NCBI RefSeq assembly: GCF_003243465.1
Contig: NZ_QFQZ01000026.1
Location: 1-53,472 of the forward strand
DNA: 53,472 bases
Direction: 5' to 3'
From: Caulobacter segnis
GTDB taxonomy: Bacteria; Pseudomonadota; Alphaproteobacteria; Caulobacterales; Caulobacteraceae
Position numbers and translations under genes: made by a program. Below the pieces are notes generated by a model that did no database searches, was not told the origin of the DNA, and saw nothing but the letters and a program-made list of their open reading frames with translations. Positions within the stretch are counted from its first letter, which is position 1; the number at the start of each line of letters is the position of its first letter. Positions 40,936-50,050 of the stretch are shown here, in pieces.

Positions 40936-41538
40936 ATGAGCGGCGCCGACCGGGATAGGACACTGTGGTTCCTGCGGAACATCCTGCCGCATGAGCCGGC
41001 TCTGCGGGGGTGGCTGTCGCGGGGCGCCCTGCCGGGCGTCGACGCCGACGACATCATCCAGGAAGCCTATTCGATCCTGGCCGAACTGGAGTCGGTCGAG
41101 GGCATCCGCCATCCGCGCGCCTATCTGTTCCAGGTCGCGCGGTCGATCATCACGCGTCACGTCCGCCGCGCTCGGATCGTGCCGATCCACGCGGTCGAGG
41201 ACCTGGAGCGCCTGGACCCGCTCGACGACGACGCGTCGCCCGAACAGCGAACCATCGACCGCGACGAGCTGCGTCATCTGGCCCGGGCGATCGCGGCCAT
41301 GCCGCCCAAGACCCAGCAGGCGTTCGTCCTGCGTCGCGTCCGGGGATTGTCGCAGCGCGAGGTCGCCGCGCGGATGCGGATCACGGAGAACACGGTCGAG
41401 ACGCACATCGCCCGAGGCGTGCATTTCCTGATTGATTGGTTTGGCCGTGGCGGAAACAAGCGGTCCCAAACCTCTAAGACGAAGACCCCGGAGAACGCCT
41501 CGAGACATGGCCGTGCGAGAAACCCATCGCGACATTGA
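40936..41538 (+). CDS. ECF sigma factor, FecI type
   Basis: A 200-residue extracytoplasmic-function sigma factor. Region 2 (VDADDIIQEAYSILAELESV, HPRAYLFQVARSII) and region 4 (AMPPKTQQAFVLRRVRGLSQREVAARMRITENTVETHIARG) are intact. The latter half of the family signature, with FLIDWFGRGG at the end, matches FecI-like factors. ATG 40936 follows GAGGG. Its 3' end overlaps the FecR gene by 32 bases, indicating coupled translation with its anti-sigma partner. Likely target is the TonB receptor gene downstream and perhaps phoD. Confidence 0.94.
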   Translation: MSGADRDRTLWFLRNILPHEPALRGWLSRGALPGVDADDIIQEAYSILAELESVEGIRHPRAYLFQVARSIITRHVRRARIVPIHAVEDLERLDPLDDDASPEQRTIDRDELRHLARAIAAMPPKTQQAFVLRRVRGLSQREVAARMRITENTVETHIARGVHFLIDWFGRGGNKRSQTSKTKTPENASRHGRARNPSRH

Positions 41539-42517
41539 CCGCGCGGCGTCCGCCTGGGCGGCGCGGCAGGATCGCGGACCGCTCTCGCCGGACGACGCCG
41601 CGGCGCTGGAGGCCTGGCTGCGGGGCGATCCCCGTCGCCGGGGCGCGCTGCTGCGCGCGCGGGCGGTGTCGCTGATCAGCGAGTCGGCCCAGGCCCTGGG
41701 CCCCGATTTCGATCCCGAGACCTTCGCCGAGCCGCGGCGCGCGCGCCTGTCACGCCGGAGCGTCCTGACCTGGTCGGGCGCGGCGGTGGCGGCCGGCTCG
41801 CTCGGCGCCCTGACCTGGGCGACCTCAGCCGCCGGCGCGGTGATCAGCACGGAGCGGGGCGAGATCCGCCTCGTGCCGCTGAAGGACGGCTCGACCGTCC
41901 TGCTGAACACCGAAAGCCGCATCCGCGTCCGCTATGACGACGGCCAGCGTCACGTCACCCTGGTGAAGGGCGAGGCCTATTTCTCCGTGGCTCGCGACGA
42001 GCGGCGGCCGTTCGTCGTCGAGGTCGGCGGGCGCCGACTGCGCACGGCCCAGGCGGGTTTCCGCGTCCGTAAGCTCGATGACGATCCGGTCGACCTGCTG
42101 GTCAGCCAGGGCCTGGTCGATGTCTCGGCCGCGCCGTTGTTCGGGGCTGGCAAGGCGCTGGCGGTCAGCGCCAATACGCGGCTGGCCCTGGCCGATCCCG
42201 GGCATCGCTCCGCCGAGCAGCCTCGCCCGATGGCGCCCGAGGCGGTCACGCGCGAGTTGGCCTGGCGCGACGGCAAGTTGGCCTTCGAGGGCGAGACCTT
42301 GGCGCAGGCCGCCTCGACCTTCGCGCGCTACAGCGACACCCGGATCGAGATCCGTGATCCCTTGCTGGCGCGCGAGCCGGTCACCGGCCTATTCGCCGCC
42401 AGCGACCCGGTGGGCTTCAGCCGCGCCGTGGCCCAGGTGTTCGACGCGCGCCTCCAGCGAGAGGGCGAAACGGTTGTGCTGAGCCGCGGCGCGCAACCTC
42501 CTGCTGCAGCGCAATAA
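41507..42517 (+). CDS. FecR-type anti-sigma/signal transducer
   Basis: A 336-residue inner membrane protein. Residues 1-60 are the cytosolic anti-sigma (DUF4880) domain: AASAWAARQDRGPLSPDDAAALEAWL with RRRGALLRA. A transmembrane helix follows RLSRRSVLTWSGAAVAAGSLGA; its twin arginine is typical of FecR proteins. The periplasmic FecR domain has TERGEIRLVPLKDGSTVLLNTES and GEAYFSVARDERRPF, and the C-terminal region (WRDGKLAFEGETLAQAASTFARYS) is the STN-like contact module for the receptor. It relays ligand binding at the receptor to the ECF sigma factor. Confidence 0.93.
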   Translation: MAVRETHRDIDRAASAWAARQDRGPLSPDDAAALEAWLRGDPRRRGALLRARAVSLISESAQALGPDFDPETFAEPRRARLSRRSVLTWSGAAVAAGSLGALTWATSAAGAVISTERGEIRLVPLKDGSTVLLNTESRIRVRYDDGQRHVTLVKGEAYFSVARDERRPFVVEVGGRRLRTAQAGFRVRKLDDDPVDLLVSQGLVDVSAAPLFGAGKALAVSANTRLALADPGHRSAEQPRPMAPEAVTRELAWRDGKLAFEGETLAQAASTFARYSDTRIEIRDPLLAREPVTGLFAASDPVGFSRAVAQVFDARLQREGETVVLSRGAQPPAAAQ

Positions 42518-42610
42518 GAAGTTTTTGCAACAGATTAGCGGAAGGCTGGGGCCGACGGCTCTCAACCCGCGACGTCGCGAGCAACGCGATGCTTGGGGGC
42601 CGTGCAGCCA

Positions 42611-45600
42611 ATGATTTCTCGTTCTTCCCTTCTGGCCTGCGGGGCGTCGGTCGTCGCCATGGCGATCGCCGCGCCGGCGTTCGCGCAGGACCGCGTGTTC
42701 GACATCCCGGCCCAGCCGGCCGTCCGCGCCATTCCCGAACTGGCCCGCCAAGGTCAGGTGCAGATCGTGGCGCCCGCGAGCCAGCTGGCCGGCGTCCAGA
42801 CCCCGGCGGTGAAGGGGACCATGGATGTCCGCACGGCGCTGCGACGCCTGATCGCCGGCACGCCGCTGCAGATCAGCGCCGACGACGGCCAGATCATCAC
42901 TCTCCGCTCGACCGCGGGCGCCTCGCGCCCCCAGTCCGGAGTCGGTAGCGGGACGGTTCGAGGCCGCGTCCTCAACACCGCCACCGGCGAATATGTCCGC
43001 AATGCCGAGATCCGCGTCGAGGGCGCGCCGATCGTCGCCTATTCCGAGGAGGACGGCGACTTCCGCCTGACGGGCGTTCCGTCGGGTGACGTGACGATCA
43101 AGGTCAAGTACGCGGGCCTGCAGGAGGCGACCCTGGTCGCCTCGGTCGCGCCGAACCAGACCGCCACTCTCGACGTGTCGCTGAGCCCGCTGTCCAGCCT
43201 GGACCAGGTCGAGGCGGTGACCATCACCGCCAAGCGCGAGGGCCAGGCGGCCGCGATCATGGAGCGCCGCGCCTCGACCAACGCCAAGACCGTCGTGGCG
43301 GCCGACAACTTCGGCGCCCTGACCATGGGCGACGTCGGCGAGTTCATGAAGAACATGCCCGGCATTTCGCTGGACTACACCGAGGTCGACGCCACCGCCG
43401 TCCGCATCGGGGGCCTGGATCCGAAGTACTCGACCTTCACCACCGACGGCGCGCGCATGGCTACGGCGACCTCGAATAACAACAGCGGCCGCCAGAACTC
43501 GTTCGAGCAAATGTCGATCACCGGCGTCGACTCCATCGAGCTGAACAACACCCTGCAGGCCAACATGGACGCCGACAGCCCCGGCGGCGCCATCAACCTG
43601 CGCAGCAAGTACGCCTTCCAGCGCACCAGTCGCCTGCTGCGCTTCCAGGTCGGCGCCGTCGGCACGTCGGACAGCGCGCTGTCGCGCAAATATCTGCCCG
43701 ACGACAAGAAGCACTCGACGATCTTCCCATCGGCCCAGGTCGGCTACGCCGACGTGTTCCTGGACGGGCGCCTGGGGATCGCCTTCAACGCCAGCTACAA
43801 CGCCAACTACGTCCAGCAGGATCGCATCCAGACCGACTGGTCCTATCTCGCCAGCGGCCGGGTCATTCCCTACCAGGTGATGTGGCGTCCGGGTCCGAAG
43901 CTGACCCACCGCAAGGCCGCCAATCTCAGCGTCGACTACAAGCTGACCGACCAGTGGGCGCTGTCGCTGCGCTCGACCTACTCGTTCTACGATGTCGAGT
44001 ACTTCAACCAGTACACCTACCTGATCTTTGGGACGACCAGCGCGTCGCAGACCACGGCGGACTCGACCCCGACCCACATCGTGGTCAATCCGAACGGGAC
44101 CAACACCCGCCTGCACACCCAGTACTCGCACCGCTACGCCGGCACGCCCTCGTGGCTGTTCGCGCCGAAGCTGGAGTACCGCGGCGACACCCTGGAGGCG
44201 CTGCTGCGCGGCAGCTATTCCAGCTCGGAGTTCAATTTCCGCGACAATTCCAAGGGCTTCTTCCAGCGCACCGACAGCTACCTGACGCGCATCGGCTTCA
44301 CGCTGGACCGAGCCTCGGAGGACTCCAACCAGTGGACCCTGCGCCAGACGGCCGGCCGTCCCTGGGGCGATCCGACCAGCTTCAATCGCGACGACGACAT
44401 CGGCAACAACATCCGCACGTCGGAATCCGACGCGCAGAACCAGATGTACGGCCTGAACTTCGACCTGAAGAAGAGGCTGAACATCGGCGACGTGCAGCTG
44501 AAGGTCCTGGCCGGGGCCGCCTATCGCACCAACGTCTGGAAGACCAATGAGGGCTCCTACCGGCAATTCCAGTATGTCGGCCCGACCGGCGACCTGACCC
44601 AGAAGGCGCCTGAGGCGGTCATCCCCTGGACCCAGAACTACCAGTTCCAGATCCTCGGCTTCGACGCGGGGAATATGAACGACCAGAACTGGCGCGCGGA
44701 CAGCAACTACGCCGTCTACGACATCTACAAGGCCCATCCAGAGTACTTTGTCCCGGACACGGTCGGGAACCTCAAGCGCCGTCTCGACAACAACAAGAAG
44801 GTCGGCGAGGCGGTGAACGCCGCCTATTTCGAGGTCCAGCCGCGCATCGGCAAGGCCTCGTTCGACCTGGGCCTGCGCTATGAAAAGACCAAGACCGACG
44901 CGCGCGTCGCCGACATTCGCCCGGCCAAGGACGTCACCGCCGCCGGCCTGTCGGTCAGCACGGTCCCGGGCCTTCTCTATCAGTACCGCAACGGGACCTA
45001 TTCGACCCGCCATGGCGAGTATGACGACTGGTTCTGGAGCGGTGGCGCCAAGTACGAATTCTCCAGGAAGCTGGTCGGCCAGCTGGCCTTCAGCCAGTCG
45101 ATCCTGCGCCCGGACTACGGCAACCTGGGCGGGGTGGTGTCGGTCAATGACGACACCCTGATCGTCTCGGTGCCGAACCCGCTGCTGAAGCCCGAGCACT
45201 CGACCAAGACCTTCGCCAGCCTGCAGTACTATCTGGAGCCGTCGGGCGTGATCGGGATCTCGGCCTACAAGCTCGACGTCAAGGACATGCAGGTCACCGG
45301 AGTCACGGTGAACCCCGAGGACGTCGGCTACAACCCGGCCGACTATGCCGGCTACGTGTTCCGCAGCGCCCAGAACCTGCCGGGAACCAACACCAACAAG
45401 GGCCTTACGCTGGAATACGACCAGCAGCTGACCTTCCTGCCGGGCGCGCTGCGGGGCCTGGGCCTGCGGGCCTCGATCACCAAGATCGACCCCGACGGCG
45501 AGCGCGTCAGCCTGCCCAAGACCTCGGGCAACTGGGGCCTGCGCTACAGCTACGGCAAGTTCGACGTCCAGCTGACCGGCAACGCCCAGTCCAAGTACCG

Positions 45601-45838
45601 GACCAGCGCGCTGAGCAACACGCCGACCACGGCCAACAACGGCGTCCTCTACCACGCCGCCCGCGAGCTCTGGAACGTGAGCGCCAGCTACAAGATCAAC
45701 CGCCGTTTCGAAGTGATGCTGGCTGGCCGCAACATCTTCAACGCGCCGGACGTGATCTATTCGAACGTCCGCACGCGCGTGCAGCAGTACAGCATCTACG
45801 GCTCGATGTGGAACATCGGCCTCAAGGGCTCCTTCTAG
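42611..45838 (+). CDS. TonB-dependent transducer receptor with STN and carboxypeptidase-regulatory-like domains
   Basis: A 1,075-residue receptor from ATG 42611; an in-frame TTG at 42593 is possible but weaker. After the signal (SLLACGASVVAMAIAAPAFAQ) comes an STN signalling domain (FDIPAQPAVRAIPELARQG ... PLQISADDGQIITLR, about 28-105), a beta-sandwich (GTVRGRVLNTATGEYVRNAE, about 118-195), plug (MGDVGEFMKNMPGISLDYTE, IGGLDPKYSTFTTDGARMA, NMDADSPGGAINLRSK) and barrel ending in NIGLKGSF. This is the large Caulobacter/Xanthomonas receptor type. STN plus adjacent sigma/FecR genes marks a cell-surface signalling system; phoD downstream suggests a phosphate-containing ligand. Confidence 0.93.
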   Translation: MISRSSLLACGASVVAMAIAAPAFAQDRVFDIPAQPAVRAIPELARQGQVQIVAPASQLAGVQTPAVKGTMDVRTALRRLIAGTPLQISADDGQIITLRSTAGASRPQSGVGSGTVRGRVLNTATGEYVRNAEIRVEGAPIVAYSEEDGDFRLTGVPSGDVTIKVKYAGLQEATLVASVAPNQTATLDVSLSPLSSLDQVEAVTITAKREGQAAAIMERRASTNAKTVVAADNFGALTMGDVGEFMKNMPGISLDYTEVDATAVRIGGLDPKYSTFTTDGARMATATSNNNSGRQNSFEQMSITGVDSIELNNTLQANMDADSPGGAINLRSKYAFQRTSRLLRFQVGAVGTSDSALSRKYLPDDKKHSTIFPSAQVGYADVFLDGRLGIAFNASYNANYVQQDRIQTDWSYLASGRVIPYQVMWRPGPKLTHRKAANLSVDYKLTDQWALSLRSTYSFYDVEYFNQYTYLIFGTTSASQTTADSTPTHIVVNPNGTNTRLHTQYSHRYAGTPSWLFAPKLEYRGDTLEALLRGSYSSSEFNFRDNSKGFFQRTDSYLTRIGFTLDRASEDSNQWTLRQTAGRPWGDPTSFNRDDDIGNNIRTSESDAQNQMYGLNFDLKKRLNIGDVQLKVLAGAAYRTNVWKTNEGSYRQFQYVGPTGDLTQKAPEAVIPWTQNYQFQILGFDAGNMNDQNWRADSNYAVYDIYKAHPEYFVPDTVGNLKRRLDNNKKVGEAVNAAYFEVQPRIGKASFDLGLRYEKTKTDARVADIRPAKDVTAAGLSVSTVPGLLYQYRNGTYSTRHGEYDDWFWSGGAKYEFSRKLVGQLAFSQSILRPDYGNLGGVVSVNDDTLIVSVPNPLLKPEHSTKTFASLQYYLEPSGVIGISAYKLDVKDMQVTGVTVNPEDVGYNPADYAGYVFRSAQNLPGTNTNKGLTLEYDQQLTFLPGALRGLGLRASITKIDPDGERVSLPKTSGNWGLRYSYGKFDVQLTGNAQSKYRTSALSNTPTTANNGVLYHAARELWNVSASYKINRRFEVMLAGRNIFNAPDVIYSNVRTRVQQYSIYGSMWNIGLKGSF

Positions 45839-45858
45839 ACTTCCCCGACCGACTTCAT

Positions 45859-45893
45859 CTCCCGCGGCTCGCTGGTCGCGGGAGTTTTCTTTT
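45859..45893 (+). terminator. Rho-independent terminator between receptor and phoD
   Basis: CTCCCGCG and CGCGGGAG form an 8-bp stem with a 10-nt loop, followed by TTTTCTTTT. It begins 20 bases past the receptor stop and ends 15 before the phoD start, so phoD is either read through at reduced level or has its promoter inside the receptor gene. Confidence 0.85.
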
Positions 45894-45907
45894 GCGGAGG
45901 ACCTTCC

Positions 45908-47527
45908 ATGGCTCCAAGGATCGATCGTCGCAGCCTGATCGCCGGAGGCCTCGGCCTGGCCGGCCTGACCCTTCCCGCCGGCCAGGCGCTGGCCCGCCAG
46001 ATGCTGGGCGCGACCGGCTTCACCCACAACGTCGCCAGCGGCGAGCCGGCGGCTGACGCCATGCTGCTGTGGACGCGCTACGTGCCTTCCACGGACACCA
46101 ACGTCATCCGTCTCGAGGTTGAGGTCGCCCTGGATCCAGACTTCACCAAGGTGGCTTCGGGCGGTGTCGTGCGCACCGGCGCCTATCGCGACTGGACCGC
46201 CAAGGTGACCGTCGACGGGCTAAAGCCCGCGACCGTCTATTGGTATCGCTTCGTGGCGCCGGACGGGACCCGTTCGCCGGTTGGCCGCACCAAGACGCTG
46301 CCCCAGGGGCCGGTCAACCGCTTCGGCCTGGCGGTGTTCTCCTGCTCGAACCTGCCCTACGGCTGGTTCAACGCCTACGGCCACGCCGCCGCGCGGCGGG
46401 ACCTGGATCTGTGGCTGCACACCGGCGACTATCTCTACGAATACGGCTCGGCCTCGATCAAGGAGACGGATCTCGTCGCCGGCCGCCTGCCGCAGCCCTC
46501 GACCGAGATCCTCGCGATCGCCGACTATCGCCTGCGTTTCGCCAGCTACCGCGCCGATCCCGACCTGCAGCGCCTGCACCAGATGGCGCCGATGGTGGCG
46601 TTCTGGGACGACCACGAATCCTCCAACGACAGCTGGGAGGGCGGGGCGCAGAACCACCAGCCGGACAAGGAAGGCGACTGGAACCTGCGCCGGGCTGCGG
46701 CCATGCAGGTCTATCGCGAGTGGATGCCGGTTTCCGACGAGCCGTGGAAGGCCTATCCGATCGGCACGCTGGCGACCCTCTATCGCACGGAGTCGCGCCT
46801 GCTGGCCCGCACCAAGCCGGCCGATATCGGCGCGGCCTTCAAGGCCGCCGATCCCGACGCGGCGATCAAGGCGTTCCGCGACGGCGTCTGGCGGGATCCC
46901 TCGGCGACAATGCTGGGCTCGACGCAGGAGAGCTGGCTGGCCCACCAGATGAAGACCAATCCCGGCTGGCAACTGGTCGGCATGGGCACCATCCTGGGCC
47001 GCACCGTCATGCCCAAGGACGCCGTCGACTGGCTGCGGCCGAGCGTCTCGGAGAAGAAGGTCGCCGGCTATCGCAACGATATCCGCGCCGCCGCCCAGGG
47101 CCTGCCGATGTGGATGGACCGCTGGGACGGCTATCCGGCGGCGCGGTCGCGCCTGCTGAAGTCCGCGCAGGCCGCCGACGCGGACCTCGTCATGCTGTCG
47201 GGCGACAGCCACAACGCCTGGGCCTTCGGCCTGATCGAGGAGGGCCGTCCGGCCGGCGTCGAGTTCGCGGGTCACGCGGTCACCTCGAACGGCCTGGAAG
47301 GGGACATGGGCGCCGATCCCGGCGTGGTCGCCCGCGGCTTCATGGCCGCCAACCCCGAGATGAAGTGGGCCGACACCAGCCGGCGCGGCTACATGATGAT
47401 CGAGGTCACCCCGAACCGCACGACCGGGGAGTGGCTGTTCCTGAAGACGATCAAGGCGCGCGACACCACCCTGGCCGGCGCGCACCGGATGGCGGTCGAG
47501 CGCGGCCGAAAGGCGTTCACCCTCTAG
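45908..47527 (+). CDS. PhoD-type alkaline phosphatase/phosphodiesterase, Tat-exported
   Basis: A 539-residue secreted metallophosphoesterase that releases phosphate from organic esters. ATG 45908 has GGAGG 7 bases upstream. The Tat signal RIDRRSLIAGGLGLAGLTLPAG is followed by an N-terminal beta domain (FTHNVASGEPAADAMLLWTRY) and the catalytic domain with CSNLPYGWFNAYGH, WLHTGDYLYEYG, AFWDDHESSNDSW and MLSGDSHNAWAFGL, giving the Asp, His and Cys metal ligands of PhoD (iron/calcium in known members). It is placed with the sigma-FecR-receptor set, which fits uptake of a ligand freed of phosphate. No Pho box is seen near it. Confidence 0.93.
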   Translation: MAPRIDRRSLIAGGLGLAGLTLPAGQALARQMLGATGFTHNVASGEPAADAMLLWTRYVPSTDTNVIRLEVEVALDPDFTKVASGGVVRTGAYRDWTAKVTVDGLKPATVYWYRFVAPDGTRSPVGRTKTLPQGPVNRFGLAVFSCSNLPYGWFNAYGHAAARRDLDLWLHTGDYLYEYGSASIKETDLVAGRLPQPSTEILAIADYRLRFASYRADPDLQRLHQMAPMVAFWDDHESSNDSWEGGAQNHQPDKEGDWNLRRAAAMQVYREWMPVSDEPWKAYPIGTLATLYRTESRLLARTKPADIGAAFKAADPDAAIKAFRDGVWRDPSATMLGSTQESWLAHQMKTNPGWQLVGMGTILGRTVMPKDAVDWLRPSVSEKKVAGYRNDIRAAAQGLPMWMDRWDGYPAARSRLLKSAQAADADLVMLSGDSHNAWAFGLIEEGRPAGVEFAGHAVTSNGLEGDMGADPGVVARGFMAANPEMKWADTSRRGYMMIEVTPNRTTGEWLFLKTIKARDTTLAGAHRMAVERGRKAFTL

Positions 47528-47663
47528 GAGACGAGGAAGAGGCCGGGGCGCGCGGCGCGCGGGTCGCAAGGGTTGTGGAAGAGGCGTCTTCGAGGACGGG
47601 CTTCGCGGGGGGCGATGACAGCGGCGCGCGTCGAGCTTAGCTTGATGCGGACAGGAGTATTGC

Positions 47664-48638
47664 ATGTCCCCGCGCGTCACGACCACCGAAGATCCCCGCC
47701 TGGTCTTTTGGAACCGTCGCGCCACGCCGCCTTTCACCGCCTTGCGCGCCTTTGCGGCGGTGGGCGAGTTCGGCGGCATCCGCAAGGCCGCGGCGGTCCT
47801 GGAGCTCGACCACGCCGCTGTCAGCCGTCATCTGCGCAGCCTGGAAGCCTGGGCCGGCGTGCCGCTGGTCGAGCGTGGCGTCAACGGGGGCAAGCTGACG
47901 GCTGAGGGCGCCAAGTTCCACGCCCGGATCACCACCGCGTTGAACGAGATCGCCGCCGCCTCGGCCGAACTGGTGAACGGTCCCAATGACCGCGCGCTAC
48001 ACCTGTCGTGCATTCCTGGCCTGGCCTCCAACTGGCTGTTGGCGCGGCTGGCCGACTTCCGGCAGCGTCATCCAGAGATCCAACTGGTCCTGCGCCCATC
48101 CGACACGGCCCCGGACTTCACGCGCCGCGAGATGGACGGCGACATCCGCTATGTGATCGACGCCGCGCCGGACAAGCCGCCGGCGGGCGAGATCGAGACC
48201 GTGCAGTTGGCACGGCCGCCGGTGCTGGCGGTCGGCAGTCCGCTGCTCTTGGCCAGCCTGGGCGATCCGGGCGCGGCGGCCGACCTGCTCAAGGCGCCGC
48301 TGCTGCACGAGGAGAACGCTCGCCAGTGGACCGCGTGGTTCGAGGCCAACGGCGTGACCCCCGACCACGAGCTGGCGGGCCACAGGCTATGGCACGCCCA
48401 CCTCGCCGTCGACGCGGCGCGGCGCGGAGAAGGCCTGGCTCTGGCGAACGCCTTCCTAGTCGGCGAGGACTTCAAGGCCGGGCGGCTGGTCGATGTCAGC
48501 GCGCGGGTCGGCGCCCAGCCGATCGTCATGGGCGCCTACGTCTTCTCCGCCCGCCGAGATCGCTGGCGCACGCCGGCCCTGTTGGCGTTCCGGCGCTGGC
48601 TTGTGAAGGAGGCCGCCGAAGAGGCCGCGCGCTGGTAG
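47664..48638 (+). CDS. LysR family transcriptional regulator (GcvA-like)
   Basis: A 324-residue LysR regulator from ATG 47664 with AGGAG 7 bases upstream. The winged-helix region is FTALRAFAAVGEFGGIRKAAAVLELDHAAVSRHLRSLE (split here around residues 24-61), then SCIPGLASNWLLARLADFRQRHP starts the periplasmic-binding-like effector domain. The group most resembles GcvA-type regulators. The N-terminal 22 residues are an extension beyond the usual start. It precedes the aminotransferase gene by 110 bases on the same strand and is the likely regulator of that amine-catabolic operon. Confidence 0.92.
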   Translation: MSPRVTTTEDPRLVFWNRRATPPFTALRAFAAVGEFGGIRKAAAVLELDHAAVSRHLRSLEAWAGVPLVERGVNGGKLTAEGAKFHARITTALNEIAAASAELVNGPNDRALHLSCIPGLASNWLLARLADFRQRHPEIQLVLRPSDTAPDFTRREMDGDIRYVIDAAPDKPPAGEIETVQLARPPVLAVGSPLLLASLGDPGAAADLLKAPLLHEENARQWTAWFEANGVTPDHELAGHRLWHAHLAVDAARRGEGLALANAFLVGEDFKAGRLVDVSARVGAQPIVMGAYVFSARRDRWRTPALLAFRRWLVKEAAEEAARW

Positions 48639-48748
48639 GAGCGCCTTGGTGACCTTTCGTCACCACCGACGGCGGAGTTGTCATCTCCGCATGGGGCCGG
48701 TTGTGGCCGAGCATCTCGTCAGGTGTTTCGTTTCCTGAGAGATCCTCC

Positions 48749-50050
48749 GTGTCCGCCTCCGCGATCGCTTCCGCTTCCAACGCCGACTTGCTGGAGCGCC
48801 GTCGCGCCGCCGTATCCGCAGGCGTAGCCAGCTCGACCGCGGTCTACGCGGAGCGGGCCGAGAATTCCGAGGTCTGGGATGTCGAGGGGCGCCGCTACAT
48901 TGACTTCGCCGGAGGCATCGCCGTCCTGAACGTCGGCCACCGCCATCCGCGGGTCATGGAGGCGGTCCAGCGCCAGCTCGAACGTTTCACGCATACAGCC
49001 TTCCAGGTGCTGGCCTACGAGCCCTACGTGGCCCTGGCCGAGCGTCTCAACGCGATAGCGCCGATCGAAGGGTCGGCCAAGACCATCTTCTTCACCAGCG
49101 GGGCCGAGGCGGTGGAGAACGCGGTGAAGATCGCGCGCGCCGCCACCGGCCGGCCCGGCGTCATCGCCTTCACCGGCGGCTTTCACGGGCGCACCGTCCT
49201 GACCTCGGGCCTGACCGGCAAGGTCGCGCCCTACAAGCGGATGTTCGGCGGCGCGCCGGCCAACATCTTCCACGCGCCGTTCCCGATCGAGGCGCACGGC
49301 GTCAGCGTTGCGGACAGCCTGCGCTGCCTGGACTTCCTGTTCGCCGCCGACCTGCATCCCAGTTCCGTGGCGGCCATCATCATCGAGCCGGTGCAGGGGG
49401 AGGGCGGCTTCCATCCCGCGCCGGACGCCCTGATGTCCGCGCTGCGGGCGATCTGCGACACCCACGGCATCCTGCTGATCGCCGACGAGGTGCAGACCGG
49501 CTTCGGTCGCACGGGTCGGATGTTCGGGTGCGAGCACTGGATCGTGCGCCCGGACCTGATCACCGTGGCCAAGTCGCTGGCCGGGGGCTTTCCGCTGTCG
49601 GGCGTCATCGGTCGGGCGACGCTGTTGGACATGGTCGAGCCCGGCGGGCTGGGCGGCACCTATGGCGGTTCGCCGGTCGCCTGCGCGGCCGCCCTGGCGG
49701 TGCTGGACGTTATGGAGGACGAAGGGCTCTGCGCGCGCGCCAACGCGATCGGCGCCCGGCTGCGCGAGCGGATCGCCGCCTTCGCCGGGCGTAACGACCT
49801 GGTTCCGACGCGCGGCCTGCGCGGACCGGGGGCGATGATCGGCTTCGACGTCGTCACCGCCGACGGCCGGCCCGACGGCGTCGGGGCCAAGGCGGTGGCG
49901 GCGCGGGCCCTGGAGCGCGGCCTCATCCTACTGACCTGCGGCGTTCACGGAGAGACCGTCCGCATCCTGTCGCCCCTAACTATCCCCTTCGATCAGCTCG
50001 ACGAGGGGCTCGACATCCTCGAGGACAGCCTCCGACTGGACGTGGCCTGA
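48749..50050 (+). CDS. gabT: 4-aminobutyrate aminotransferase-like PLP enzyme
   Basis: Transfers the amino group of GABA or a related omega-amine to 2-oxoglutarate. GTG 48749 follows a GAGAG ribosome binding site and gives 433 residues, as in GabT. Class III signatures are IDFAGGIAVLNVGHRHP, FFTSGAEAVENAVKIARA, GFHGRTVLTSGLTGK, IIEPVQGEGGFHPAP, LLIADEVQTGFGRTG and ITVAKSLAGGFPLSG, with the PLP Lys at residue 275. The stop overlaps the start of the next gene by one base, coupling it to a succinate-semialdehyde dehydrogenase, which supports the GABA assignment over ornithine or other amines. Confidence 0.92.
   Translation: MSASAIASASNADLLERRRAAVSAGVASSTAVYAERAENSEVWDVEGRRYIDFAGGIAVLNVGHRHPRVMEAVQRQLERFTHTAFQVLAYEPYVALAERLNAIAPIEGSAKTIFFTSGAEAVENAVKIARAATGRPGVIAFTGGFHGRTVLTSGLTGKVAPYKRMFGGAPANIFHAPFPIEAHGVSVADSLRCLDFLFAADLHPSSVAAIIIEPVQGEGGFHPAPDALMSALRAICDTHGILLIADEVQTGFGRTGRMFGCEHWIVRPDLITVAKSLAGGFPLSGVIGRATLLDMVEPGGLGGTYGGSPVACAAALAVLDVMEDEGLCARANAIGARLRERIAAFAGRNDLVPTRGLRGPGAMIGFDVVTADGRPDGVGAKAVAARALERGLILLTCGVHGETVRILSPLTIPFDQLDEGLDILEDSLRLDVA

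Noticed and set aside
42389..46027. 1,212-codon open frame on the minus strand
   Set aside because: Shadow of the STN-type receptor; overlaps FecR and phoD ends and shows no motif.
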